DNA of 64,000 nucleotides from an uncultured Pelagibacteraceae bacterium. GTDB lineage: Bacteria; Pseudomonadota; Alphaproteobacteria; Pelagibacterales; Pelagibacteraceae. The position numbers and the translations under genes were made by a program. The notes under the pieces were generated by a model. The model was given only the letters and a program-made list of their open reading frames with translations. It was not told the DNA's origin and searched no databases. The stretch lies in the NCBI GenBank assembly GCA_902531765.1, contig CACAFC010000001.1, positions 62,001-126,000 on the forward strand, given 5' to 3'. Position 1 is the stretch's first letter, and each line of letters starts with the position of its first letter. Shown piece after piece: positions 53,050 through 62,365 of this stretch.

Positions 53050-53658
53050 ATGATTAAAATACTCAAAAATATTTTAATATTTTTTTATTTAATCTTGTTT
53101 TTCACAACTAGTGTATATTCAAAAGACCTTTCTACTCTTTTACGTACTCAGCAATTAACAGTTTTTGACATAGGTATTTTTAGATTAGAAGAGGACTTAA
53201 AGAGTTCTTATCCTGCTGTAAAGAAACATAAAGATGTGCCTCATGAAGATATATATATGGATGTTGTCAGTTCCTATTGGAGAAATACAGTAGATTTAAT
53301 TGTTTCAATCCCAGTAAATGAAAATCTAAAAAAAGAGAATTATATGTCAGACTCATTTAGATGTAGAAATATATTTAATTCAGTAAGAGATCATTTGTTG
53401 AGAAACGAAAATTTAAGTAATTATAGGTTTACTATGGCAACTAGTTACTTAACATCTGTTTTTTCTACTCCAAGCACATGGCCAAGATGGCGATACGATC
53501 AAAGCGTCTTAGAAGAATTAGTTAATTTAGTGAAACTTGAGGTTATTTTGAGACCTACAACTGAGCTTGCTTTTAAAGATAAAGTTAACCCTGTTTCTTG
53601 TAAAGGTGGTTTAGAAACAGAAAATGATGAGATTATAATCTCAATGAAATACAACTAA
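53050..53658 (+). CDS. Exported protein of unknown function in phosphate cluster
   Basis: 202 aa with N-terminal signal-like segment FFYLILFFTTSVYSKD; no family recognised; between phoR and pstS. Confidence 0.75.
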   Translation: MIKILKNILIFFYLILFFTTSVYSKDLSTLLRTQQLTVFDIGIFRLEEDLKSSYPAVKKHKDVPHEDIYMDVVSSYWRNTVDLIVSIPVNENLKKENYMSDSFRCRNIFNSVRDHLLRNENLSNYRFTMATSYLTSVFSTPSTWPRWRYDQSVLEELVNLVKLEVILRPTTELAFKDKVNPVSCKGGLETENDEIIISMKYN

Positions 53659-53670
53659 AAAGTTATCTTT

Positions 53671-53698
53671 TTAACAAAAGTGTAACAATTTTGTAATA
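53671..53698 (+). promoter_or_regulatory. Candidate Pho box upstream of pstS
   Basis: TTAACA (53671), GTAACA (53682), GTAATA (53693): three similar hexamers at exact 11-bp spacing. Confidence 0.6.
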
Positions 53699-53767
53699 TT
53701 AAAGATTCAATAAATTTATACGAGTCTGTCATCTTTATATTAATTAATAACGAAAGGATTAAAGATA

Positions 53768-54799
53768 ATGAAAAAACTAACTATAGTGATCGCTTCTTTA
53801 GTTGCTTTATCAATAGCAACTGTTGCTCAAGCAAGAGATCAAATTAAGATAGTTGGTTCTTCTACGGTATTCCCTTATGCAACAGTTGTTGCTGAAAGAT
53901 TTGGTGGTACAGGATTTAAAACTCCTGTAATCGAATCTACTGGTACTGGTGGTGGAGCTAAACTATTCTGTGCTGGTGTAGGTGAACAACATCCAGATAT
54001 TACAAACGCATCAAGAGCTATGAAAGATAAAGAAAAAGCTCTATGTAAGAAAAATGGTGTAAATGAAATCGTTGAGATCGTAATTGGTAACGATGGTATT
54101 ACATTAGCTTACAGCAAAGATGCAAAACCAGTAAACTTTACTAAAGAACATTTGTATTTAGCACTAGCTGCTCATACAGTTGTTGATGGTAAATTAGTTC
54201 CAAATATTTATAAAACTTGGGACCAAATTGACTCTAGTTTACCAAAACAAAAAATTTCAGTGATGATCCCACCAGGAACATCAGGAACTAGAGATGCTTG
54301 GAATTCTTTAGTAATGAAAAAAGGTATGACTAAAGAAGCTAAAGCTCTTTATAAAGCTGGTTTTGAAGCTGGAAATAAAAAATACAAAAAACCTCAAAAA
54401 CTTTACAGAGAAGATGGTGCTGCTATTGAAGTTGGAGAAAATGATAGTTTAATCATCCAAAAGTTAACTCAAGATAAAGATATGTTTGGTTTCTTTGGTT
54501 TCAGTTATTTCTTAGCTGCAAAAGATAAATTACAAGCAGCAAGTATTGATGGCGGACAACCATCATTGAAGTCTATTCAAGACTACAGTTATGCTGTTGC
54601 TAGACCTTTATTCTTCTACGTGAAAAAAGCTCACGTTGGAGTAATTCCAGGCTTACATGAGTTTGTGAAAGAATTCACAACTAAGAAAGCTATTGGAAAA
54701 GGTGGTTACTTAGCAGACATTGGTTTAGTGCCATTAGATTCTAAATTGTATAAAACAACTAGAACTAATGCTACGAAGCTAGTTGCTATGGGTAATTAA
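53768..54799 (+). CDS. pstS: Phosphate ABC transporter substrate-binding protein
   Basis: signal peptide, IKIVGSSTVFPYATVVAERFGG, ESTGTGGGAKLFCAGVGEQHPDITNASRAMK. Confidence 0.95.
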   Translation: MKKLTIVIASLVALSIATVAQARDQIKIVGSSTVFPYATVVAERFGGTGFKTPVIESTGTGGGAKLFCAGVGEQHPDITNASRAMKDKEKALCKKNGVNEIVEIVIGNDGITLAYSKDAKPVNFTKEHLYLALAAHTVVDGKLVPNIYKTWDQIDSSLPKQKISVMIPPGTSGTRDAWNSLVMKKGMTKEAKALYKAGFEAGNKKYKKPQKLYREDGAAIEVGENDSLIIQKLTQDKDMFGFFGFSYFLAAKDKLQAASIDGGQPSLKSIQDYSYAVARPLFFYVKKAHVGVIPGLHEFVKEFTTKKAIGKGGYLADIGLVPLDSKLYKTTRTNATKLVAMGN

Positions 54800-54822
54800 T
54801 TATTCCTCAGTTAACAAATAAT

Positions 54823-54856
54823 TAAAAGGGGGGTCTCTTTAGACCCCCTTTTTTTT
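54823..54856 (+). terminator. Intercistronic Rho-independent terminator between pstS and pstC
   Basis: AAAAGGGGGGTCT-CTTT-AGACCCCCTTTTTTTT. Confidence 0.92.
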
Positions 54857-54891
54857 GAAATAAGAGTAAAGTCCTCAATAAAGGAGATTGT

Positions 54892-56277
54892 TTGAACTTA
54901 ATATTGTTTACATTTATTGTTCTTCTAGGTTTCACAAGTTATTATTTTGGACGGAGAAAAGCATATACAATTCAATCTACAAATAAAAGATTAACTGCAT
55001 TACCACAATTTTATGGTTATTATCTTGCAATTTGGTGTGCAATACCAGCATTTATAATTTTTTCTTTATGGGCAATTTTTGAGCCCACAATTGTAAAACT
55101 ATTAATTTTGAGTGATTATTCAAATCAAGGTTATCTTGATGATGAATTAAATTTAATTTACGAAAAAACAAAAGCATTATCTCGAGGTCAATTCACTGGA
55201 GAAATTACACCTTTTATTGAGGCTTCAGCTGAAAAATATTTAAGTCTTCGATCAATAGCTCAAAGTTCAAAAGTTGTTATAGTATTATCTGCAATTATTG
55301 CCTCTGTTGCTTATGCTTATAAAAGAATTTCATCTAATTCTAGAACAAGAGAACCAGTTGAAAAATTTTTGAATGCAGTTTTATTTACAGCTTCTTTAGC
55401 TGCAATATTAACTACTGTTGGAATAGTTTTCTCACTTATATTTCAAACTATAGATTTTTTTAAAGTAATTCCATTATTTGATTTTGTCTTTGGAACTCAC
55501 TGGTATCCAGCAAAAGCTTTTGTAAGAGATTCTTCTGAGGCTTTAGATCCTACAATGTATTCTGACACTTTTGGAGCAGTCCCAATTTTTGCAGGTACTT
55601 TTTTTATCGCTTTTATAGCTATGTGTGTTGCTATCCCAATTGGATTAATGAGTGGAATTTATTTAGCTGAATATGCATCAACTAAAGTTAGACAATACGC
55701 AAAACCTTTAATTGAAATTTTAGCTGGTATACCAACAGTTGTTTATGGTTTTTTTGCTGCACTAACTGTTGGACCATTTTTGAAAGAATTAGGAACCTCA
55801 ATGGGTCTTGAAGTTTCAGCTGAAAGTGCTTTAGCAGCTGGAGGGGTAATGGGTATTATGATCATACCATTTATTTCAAGTTTAAGTGACGATGTAATTA
55901 CTAGTGTGCCTCAAAGCTTAAGAGATGGGAGTTACGCTATGGGGGCAACTAAATCAGAAACAATTAAGAGAGTTATTTTTCCTGCAGCATTACCAGGTAT
56001 AGTTGGATCCATTTTACTTGGCGTTTCAAGAGCTATTGGAGAAACAATGATAGTTGTTATGGCCTCAGGTTTAGCTGCTAATTTAACTTTAAATCCTTTA
56101 GAATCTACTTCAACAATTACAGCACAAATTGTGGTCATTCTAATTGGTGATCAAGCTTTTGGCGACCCAAAAACGCAAGCTGCTTTTGCTTTAGGTATGT
56201 CATTATTTTTAGTAACACTTTGTTTAAATATTGTGGCCTTAAGAGTGGTTAAAAAATATAGAGAGAAATATGAATAA
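54892..56277 (+). CDS. pstC: Phosphate ABC transporter permease PstC (TTG start with AAGGAG upstream)
   Basis: multi-TM; IGLMSGIYLAEYAST, EILAGIPTVVYGFFAALTVGP, SRAIGETMIVVMASG. Confidence 0.93.
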   Translation: MNLILFTFIVLLGFTSYYFGRRKAYTIQSTNKRLTALPQFYGYYLAIWCAIPAFIIFSLWAIFEPTIVKLLILSDYSNQGYLDDELNLIYEKTKALSRGQFTGEITPFIEASAEKYLSLRSIAQSSKVVIVLSAIIASVAYAYKRISSNSRTREPVEKFLNAVLFTASLAAILTTVGIVFSLIFQTIDFFKVIPLFDFVFGTHWYPAKAFVRDSSEALDPTMYSDTFGAVPIFAGTFFIAFIAMCVAIPIGLMSGIYLAEYASTKVRQYAKPLIEILAGIPTVVYGFFAALTVGPFLKELGTSMGLEVSAESALAAGGVMGIMIIPFISSLSDDVITSVPQSLRDGSYAMGATKSETIKRVIFPAALPGIVGSILLGVSRAIGETMIVVMASGLAANLTLNPLESTSTITAQIVVILIGDQAFGDPKTQAAFALGMSLFLVTLCLNIVALRVVKKYREKYE

Positions 56278-57538
56278 AAATAAAGAACAATTATTAAATA
56301 AAAGATACAAAGCTGAACAGAGATTTCGCTTATACGGTCAAAGTGCGATTTTTATGGCACTTTTATTTTTAACAATCTTTATTTTTAAAATTTTTTCAAC
56401 TGGGTATTCTGCTTTTCAGAAAACTTGGCTCATTGTTCCAGTAACTTTTGATGCTGAATTAATGATGTTAGACCAAAATCCTTCTAATGAGGATTTACAG
56501 GATGCTGATTATTACGATATAGCATTAAAATCAATGGCTGATTTAGATCCAAACGCCAATGAAGATCAAGAAAATGAATTGAAGAGAATGGTGTCTTATT
56601 TTTTTGAAAAAGAAATTAAAAATGAACTTTTAAATGACCCTAATTTAATAGGAAAAACAAAAGAAGTTTATCTAACTGCTTCAGATGATTTAGACCAAGT
56701 CTTTAAAGGAAATTATCCAAGAGATTTACCTGAAGACCAAAGAAGAGTAAGCGATTATCAATTAAAAATTTTTGATCAACTTGTTGCAAATGGTAAGGTT
56801 GAAAGTAAATTTAATATAAGTTTTTTTACAAATGCTGACTCAAGAGAAGCAGAGCTAGCTGGAATAGCAAGTTCATTTATGGGCTCAATTTTTTCTATAC
56901 TTGTTTGTTTAATGATAGCTTTTCCTGTAGCGGTTCTAGCGGCAATCTATCTTGAAGAATTTGCCCCTAAAAATAGATTTACTGATTTTATTGAAGTAAA
57001 TATAAATAACTTAGCAGCAGTTCCATCTATAGTTTTTGGTCTATTAGGGTTAGGAGTTTTATTGGCTATATTTCAACTACCAAGGTCTACCCCATTAGTT
57101 GGAGGTATCACTTTGTCCTTAATGACCTTACCAACAATAATCATAGCTGCCAGAGCATCTTTAAAAGCAGTTCCGCCAAGTATAAGAGAGGCAGCACTTG
57201 CTATGGGAGCCAGTCGAATGCAAACCACAATGCATCATACCGTTCCTCTTTCTATGCCTGGTACATTATCAGGAACAATAATTGGTTTAGCTCAAGCTTT
57301 AGGAGAAACCGCACCCCTCATTTTAATTGGAATGGTTGCTTTTGTTAACACGATACCTGGATCACCTATGGATCCTGCTGCAAGTTTACCAGTTCAAATT
57401 TATATTTGGGCTGAAAGTGCTGAAAGAGGATTTGTAGAAAAAGTCTCGGCATGTATAATGGTCTTACTTGGTTTTTTAATAACAATGAATTTATTTGCCC
57501 AAATAATTAGACATAAATTTGAAAAAAAATGGAGTTAA
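56270..57538 (+). CDS. pstA: Phosphate ABC transporter permease PstA
   Basis: [54 protein letters not shown]; long N-terminal periplasmic insert. Confidence 0.94.
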   Translation: MNKNKEQLLNKRYKAEQRFRLYGQSAIFMALLFLTIFIFKIFSTGYSAFQKTWLIVPVTFDAELMMLDQNPSNEDLQDADYYDIALKSMADLDPNANEDQENELKRMVSYFFEKEIKNELLNDPNLIGKTKEVYLTASDDLDQVFKGNYPRDLPEDQRRVSDYQLKIFDQLVANGKVESKFNISFFTNADSREAELAGIASSFMGSIFSILVCLMIAFPVAVLAAIYLEEFAPKNRFTDFIEVNINNLAAVPSIVFGLLGLGVLLAIFQLPRSTPLVGGITLSLMTLPTIIIAARASLKAVPPSIREAALAMGASRMQTTMHHTVPLSMPGTLSGTIIGLAQALGETAPLILIGMVAFVNTIPGSPMDPAASLPVQIYIWAESAERGFVEKVSACIMVLLGFLITMNLFAQIIRHKFEKKWS

Positions 57539-57539
57539 A

Positions 57540-58295
57540 ATGATAAAGATTAAAGCAAAAGATGTTGATGTTTTTTACGGAAAAAAACAAGCACTCTTTA
57601 ATATAAGTTTAGATATTGAGGAAAATCAAGTAACGGCATTAATTGGTCCATCTGGTTGTGGTAAATCAACTTTCCTAAGATGTCTTAATAGAATGAATGA
57701 TGTAATTGATATCTGCAGTGTTAAAGGAGAAATTTTAATTAATGACTTTAATATCAATGATAAAGGTTGTGATGTAGTAAGACTAAGAGAAAAAATTGGT
57801 ATGGTTTTTCAAAAACCTAATCCTTTCCCAAAAACTTTATATGAAAATGTATCTTACGGTCCAACAATTCATGGTATAGCTCAATCAAAACAAGAAATGG
57901 ATGAAATTGTTGAAACTAGCTTAAAAAAAGCTGCACTATGGGAAGAGGTAAAAGATAGGTTGCATGAACCTGGAACTGGATTATCTGGAGGGCAACAGCA
58001 AAGACTTTGTATTGCTAGAGCAATTTCTGTAAAACCTGAAGTTATATTAATGGATGAGCCTTGTTCAGCATTAGATCCTATAGCAACAGCACAAATTGAA
58101 GAATTGATTGATGAATTAAAAAAAGAGCACACAATAATAATTGTAACTCATTCTATGGCTCAAGCTGCACGTGTCTCTCAAAATACAGGTTTTTTTCACT
58201 TAGGACAATTGATAGAACATGGATCTACTGATAAAATATTTAAGAATCCTGATAATACAAAAACGCAGGACTATATAACCGGGAGGTTTGGATAA
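57540..58295 (+). CDS. pstB: Phosphate ABC transporter ATP-binding protein (ATG 57540 preferred over upstream 57519)
   Basis: [58 protein letters not shown]. Confidence 0.97.
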   Translation: MIKIKAKDVDVFYGKKQALFNISLDIEENQVTALIGPSGCGKSTFLRCLNRMNDVIDICSVKGEILINDFNINDKGCDVVRLREKIGMVFQKPNPFPKTLYENVSYGPTIHGIAQSKQEMDEIVETSLKKAALWEEVKDRLHEPGTGLSGGQQQRLCIARAISVKPEVILMDEPCSALDPIATAQIEELIDELKKEHTIIIVTHSMAQAARVSQNTGFFHLGQLIEHGSTDKIFKNPDNTKTQDYITGRFG

Positions 58296-59002
58296 TGTCT
58301 GAAGCACCACATACAGTTAAATCTTACGAAGAAGAACTAAAAAATCTTAATGCTAATATCATTAAAATGGGAAGTGCATGTGAGGATGCTTTAGGTAAAG
58401 CCATTCAAGCCATCACAACAAGAAATAGTGACTTTGCGGAAGCAGTAATCCAAGATGATGAAAAAATAGATAAATATGAATCTTTGATTGAACAACAAGT
58501 TGTAAATTTAATTGCTTTGAGACAACCTATGGCAATTGATTTAAGAGAGACAGTAACAGCTTTGAAAATGTCTTCAGATTTAGAAAGAATAGGTGATTTA
58601 GCAAAAAATATATCAAAGAGAACACTTTTGCTTAATGAAAATCTTCCCAAAAATTTAGTGGATGCATTAAATAGAGTATCTACCGGTGTTCAAAAACAAT
58701 TAAAATCAACATTAGACGCTTATCTAGAAAGATCTGCGCCAATGGCAGTAAATGTTTGGGAAGGTGATGAGCAAATAGATGATCTTACAAATCTTTGTAT
58801 GCAAGAAGTTATAAAATATCTTAAAGATCATGAAAAAAATTTAGAGGATGGAACTCACTTGTTGTTTGTGACCAAAAACGTTGAGCGTATTGGTGATCAT
58901 ACTACAAATGTTGCAGAACAAATTTATTATTTAGTTAAAGGTGAATATTTAGAAGGTGATAGACCCAAAGGCACCGAGCCAATTGTAACTGGAGAAAATT
59001 GA
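58295..59002 (+). CDS. phoU: Phosphate signalling protein PhoU
   Basis: SDLERIGDLAKNISKRT and VERIGDHTTNVAEQIYYLVKG repeats. Confidence 0.96.
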   Translation: MSEAPHTVKSYEEELKNLNANIIKMGSACEDALGKAIQAITTRNSDFAEAVIQDDEKIDKYESLIEQQVVNLIALRQPMAIDLRETVTALKMSSDLERIGDLAKNISKRTLLLNENLPKNLVDALNRVSTGVQKQLKSTLDAYLERSAPMAVNVWEGDEQIDDLTNLCMQEVIKYLKDHEKNLEDGTHLLFVTKNVERIGDHTTNVAEQIYYLVKGEYLEGDRPKGTEPIVTGEN

Positions 59003-59005
59003 TCA

Positions 59006-59689
59006 ATGTCAGCTCATGTTTTCATAGCTGAAGATGAATCATCAATTGTTAGTTTGTTAAAGTACAATCTTGAAAAAGAAGGTTACAAAGTTAGTTATTC
59101 AGAAAATGGAGAAGATGCTCTTAAACAAATAAAATCAAAACAGCCAGATTTAATATTAATGGATTGGATGTTACCTGAATTATCTGGTGTTGAAATTTGT
59201 AAAAACTTAAAAAAAGACAATAAGTTTAATGATATTCCCATCATTATGTTAACTGCAAAAGGGGAAGAGGAAGATAAATTAAAAGCATTTGATACTGGTG
59301 CAGATGACTATGTAACTAAACCGTTTAGTCAAAAAGAATTAAATGCTAGAATTAGATCTTTATTAAGAAGATCTAAGCCTCAATCATCATCAGACATTGT
59401 AGAATTTACTGATTTAAGAATAGACCGAGTTACAAAAAGAGTTTATAGAAAAGATAAAGAAATTAATTTAGGCCCGACTGAATTTAAACTCTTAGATTTT
59501 TTTATCAAAAATCCAAAAAGAGTTTATTCAAGAGAACAACTTTTAAACAATGTTTGGGGGGAAAATATATATGTTGAGTCTAGAACAGTAGATGTTCATA
59601 TTAGAAGATTAAGACAAGCAATTAACATCCAAAATACAAAACCTTTAATTAGAACAGTGAGATCAGCTGGTTATTCTTTAGAGTCTTGA
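59006..59689 (+). CDS. phoB: Phosphate regulon response regulator
   Basis: receiver VFIAEDESSIVSLLKYNL, LMDWMLPELSG; OmpR-type wHTH GPTEFKLLDFFIKNPKRVYSREQLLNNVWG. Confidence 0.94.
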   Translation: MSAHVFIAEDESSIVSLLKYNLEKEGYKVSYSENGEDALKQIKSKQPDLILMDWMLPELSGVEICKNLKKDNKFNDIPIIMLTAKGEEEDKLKAFDTGADDYVTKPFSQKELNARIRSLLRRSKPQSSSDIVEFTDLRIDRVTKRVYRKDKEINLGPTEFKLLDFFIKNPKRVYSREQLLNNVWGENIYVESRTVDVHIRRLRQAINIQNTKPLIRTVRSAGYSLES

Positions 59690-60195
59690 AGATCTTTGGG
59701 TCTTATAAATTCTTTTAATACTCCTTTTTTTTCAACTTCATTCCAGGATTTAATATCAAACTCAATTTTAGCAAAGGCTGCAGTTGGGAATTTATAATCC
59801 ATTAGTTTAAAATTATTCGTATTATGATTTTTTGTAAGATTTCGTACTAAATTTTTCACTGATGGTTCATGATTTATAATCAAAATTGATTTATATTCAC
59901 TGGATATTTCTTTAATTTTTTTTGTAATTACATTCTCATCAACTAAATATAAATCTTTTGAAAAATTAACCTTTTTTGGTTTACTAATTTTCTTGGATAA
60001 AATTTGAAAAGTTTTTTTTGTTCTTTTTGATGATGAAATTAATGCATAATCAAATTTAAATTTTTTTTTAACAAAAAATTCACACATTATTTTTGCGTTT
60101 TTCTTGCCTCTTTTACTGAGTGGTCTATCAAAATCATTAATACTTAAATCTTCCCAACTGGATTTAGCGTGTCTCATGACGTATAATTGATACAT
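59671..60195 (-). CDS. SixA-like phosphohistidine phosphatase (histidine phosphatase superfamily); internal ATG 60195 preferred
   Basis: LYVMRHAKSSWEDLSINDFDRPLSKRGKKNA, IINHEPSV. Confidence 0.88.
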   Translation of the reverse strand: MYQLYVMRHAKSSWEDLSINDFDRPLSKRGKKNAKIMCEFFVKKKFKFDYALISSSKRTKKTFQILSKKISKPKKVNFSKDLYLVDENVITKKIKEISSEYKSILIINHEPSVKNLVRNLTKNHNTNNFKLMDYKFPTAAFAKIEFDIKSWNEVEKKGVLKEFIRPKDLQDSKE

Positions 60196-60208
60196 AAAAT
60201 CTAAATAT

Positions 60209-62365
60209 ATGACTGCTTTAAAAAAACAACATAAAGAAGAGTTGAAATCTAAATATATAAATAGAGAGCTTTCTTGGTTAAAATTCAACGATAGAGTACT
60301 TCTAGAAGCACAAAATACTGAAAATCCTCTTTATGAAAGAGTAAAATTTTTATCAATTGCTGGGTCTAATCTAGATGAATTTTTTATGGTCCGTGTTGCA
60401 GGATTATTTAGTCAAATAAAACAAGAAGTTGACTCACTAAGTTCTGATGGTTTGACACCCGAGGAACAAATGGATGAGGTAGTTCTTGAAACCAAGAATC
60501 TATTAAAAAAACAGAACAAAATTTTTATGCAACTGATTATGGAATTAAAAAAAAACAATATCAGTTTAGTTAAACCAGTTAATTTAAATACTAAGAATAA
60601 AAAAAAACTTCTAGAAATATTTAAAGAAGAGATTTACCCTTTATTAACACCATCAGCAATTGACCCTGCACATCCATTTCCATTTATAATCAATCAAGGA
60701 AGAGCAATTGTAATGAAGTTAAGAAAAAAAAATAAAAAAAGGATTCTAAACTCAATAATTGTTATACCAAAAGCATTATCTAGATTTATCGAAATAGAGT
60801 CTTCAAAAAATCATAAGAAGTTTGTTATTATCGATGATGTGATCAATTTTTTTGCTAATGAAATTTTTCCAGATCATGATTTAGAAAAGAAAATGATTTT
60901 TAGAGTAATAAGAGATAGTGATGTAGAGATTCAAGAGGAAGCAGAAGATTTAGTTAGATCTTTTGAATTGGCTTTAAAAAGACGTAGAACGGGTGATATT
61001 GTTCGTTTAGAGGTTCTTGAAAATAGTGATAATGAATTGATAAGATTTATAACTAATAAATTAGATATAAATCCTGACTATATTTATGATGTTGTTGGCC
61101 TTGTTGGAATTCAAGATATAGATCAAATATGTAAAGTAAAAAATCCAAAATTAAGATTTAAACATTTTACGCCTAGAGAGGTTGAAAGATTTAAAGAATA
61201 TAATGATAATTTTTTTGAAACTATTAAAAAAAAAGATTTAGTTGTTCATCATCCTTTTGAAACATTTGACTCAGTAATTGAATTTTTAAACCAAGCAGCA
61301 AATGATAAAAAAGTTATAGCTATAAAACAAACTCTATATAGAACAACTCTAGACTCACCTATTGTTAAAGCTTTAATAACCGCCGCAGAAAATGGAAAAA
61401 CAGTAACTGCCTTAATTGAAATTAAAGCTAGATTTGATGAGGAAGCTAATATTCAACTATCAAGAAGTTTAGAAAAAGTAGGTGTCCAAATTGTTTATGG
61501 TTTTGCTAAATATAAAACCCATGCAAAATCATCATTAGTTTTAAGAAGAGAACAAGGAAAAATACAAACTTATTTTCATTTGGGAACCGGCAATTATCAT
61601 CCTGTAAATGCTAAAATTTATACTGATTTATCTTTATTTAGTTGTGATAAAAAGATGGCCTCTGATGTTGAGAAATTTTTTAATTATGTAACCGGATACG
61701 CAAAACCAAAAAATCTAAATAAAATTTCTATTTCGCCAATTAATATGAGGCAAACTTTAAATGAAAATATTGATGCTGAAATTAGAAATTCTAAAAATGG
61801 GAAATTTGCAGCTATTTGGGCAAAAATGAATTCATTAGTAGATCCAGAAATTATTGATAAATTTTATGAGGCTTCAAATGCTGGTGTAAAAATTCATCTA
61901 TTTGTGAGAGGTGTTTGTTGTTTAAGACCAGGAGTTAAAAATAGATCAGAAAACATAGTTGTAAAAAGTATCATAGGAAGATTTTTAGAGCATTCTAGAA
62001 TTTATTGTTTTAGTAACGGTACTAAAAAAATGCCTAATAGAAATGCAAAAGTATATATTTCGTCAGCTGATTTAATGCCGAGAAATTTAAATCGAAGAGT
62101 AGAACTTCTAGTCCCAATTGAAAATGAGACTGTTCATGAACAGATTTTAGATCAAATAATGTTAGCAAATTATCTTGATACTAATCAGAGCTGGGAACTT
62201 GAAGCTGATGGTAATTATAAAAAAATTAAATATAGTAAGAGCGATTCCTTTTCAGCTCATGAATATTTTATGAATAATCCGAGCTTATCTGGAAGGGGTA
62301 AAGCTAAATTAAAAATGCAGCCTAAACAACTGCACTTAAGATTGATAAAAAGTGGAAGTAATTAA
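60209..62365 (+). CDS. ppk: Polyphosphate kinase 1
   Basis: YINRELSWLKFNDRVLLEAQ, GSNLDEFFMVRVAG, LYRTTLDSPIVKALITAAENGK, THAKSSLVLRRE, HLGTGNYHPVNAKIYTDLSLF. Confidence 0.97.
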   Translation: MTALKKQHKEELKSKYINRELSWLKFNDRVLLEAQNTENPLYERVKFLSIAGSNLDEFFMVRVAGLFSQIKQEVDSLSSDGLTPEEQMDEVVLETKNLLKKQNKIFMQLIMELKKNNISLVKPVNLNTKNKKKLLEIFKEEIYPLLTPSAIDPAHPFPFIINQGRAIVMKLRKKNKKRILNSIIVIPKALSRFIEIESSKNHKKFVIIDDVINFFANEIFPDHDLEKKMIFRVIRDSDVEIQEEAEDLVRSFELALKRRRTGDIVRLEVLENSDNELIRFITNKLDINPDYIYDVVGLVGIQDIDQICKVKNPKLRFKHFTPREVERFKEYNDNFFETIKKKDLVVHHPFETFDSVIEFLNQAANDKKVIAIKQTLYRTTLDSPIVKALITAAENGKTVTALIEIKARFDEEANIQLSRSLEKVGVQIVYGFAKYKTHAKSSLVLRREQGKIQTYFHLGTGNYHPVNAKIYTDLSLFSCDKKMASDVEKFFNYVTGYAKPKNLNKISISPINMRQTLNENIDAEIRNSKNGKFAAIWAKMNSLVDPEIIDKFYEASNAGVKIHLFVRGVCCLRPGVKNRSENIVVKSIIGRFLEHSRIYCFSNGTKKMPNRNAKVYISSADLMPRNLNRRVELLVPIENETVHEQILDQIMLANYLDTNQSWELEADGNYKKIKYSKSDSFSAHEYFMNNPSLSGRGKAKLKMQPKQLHLRLIKSGSN

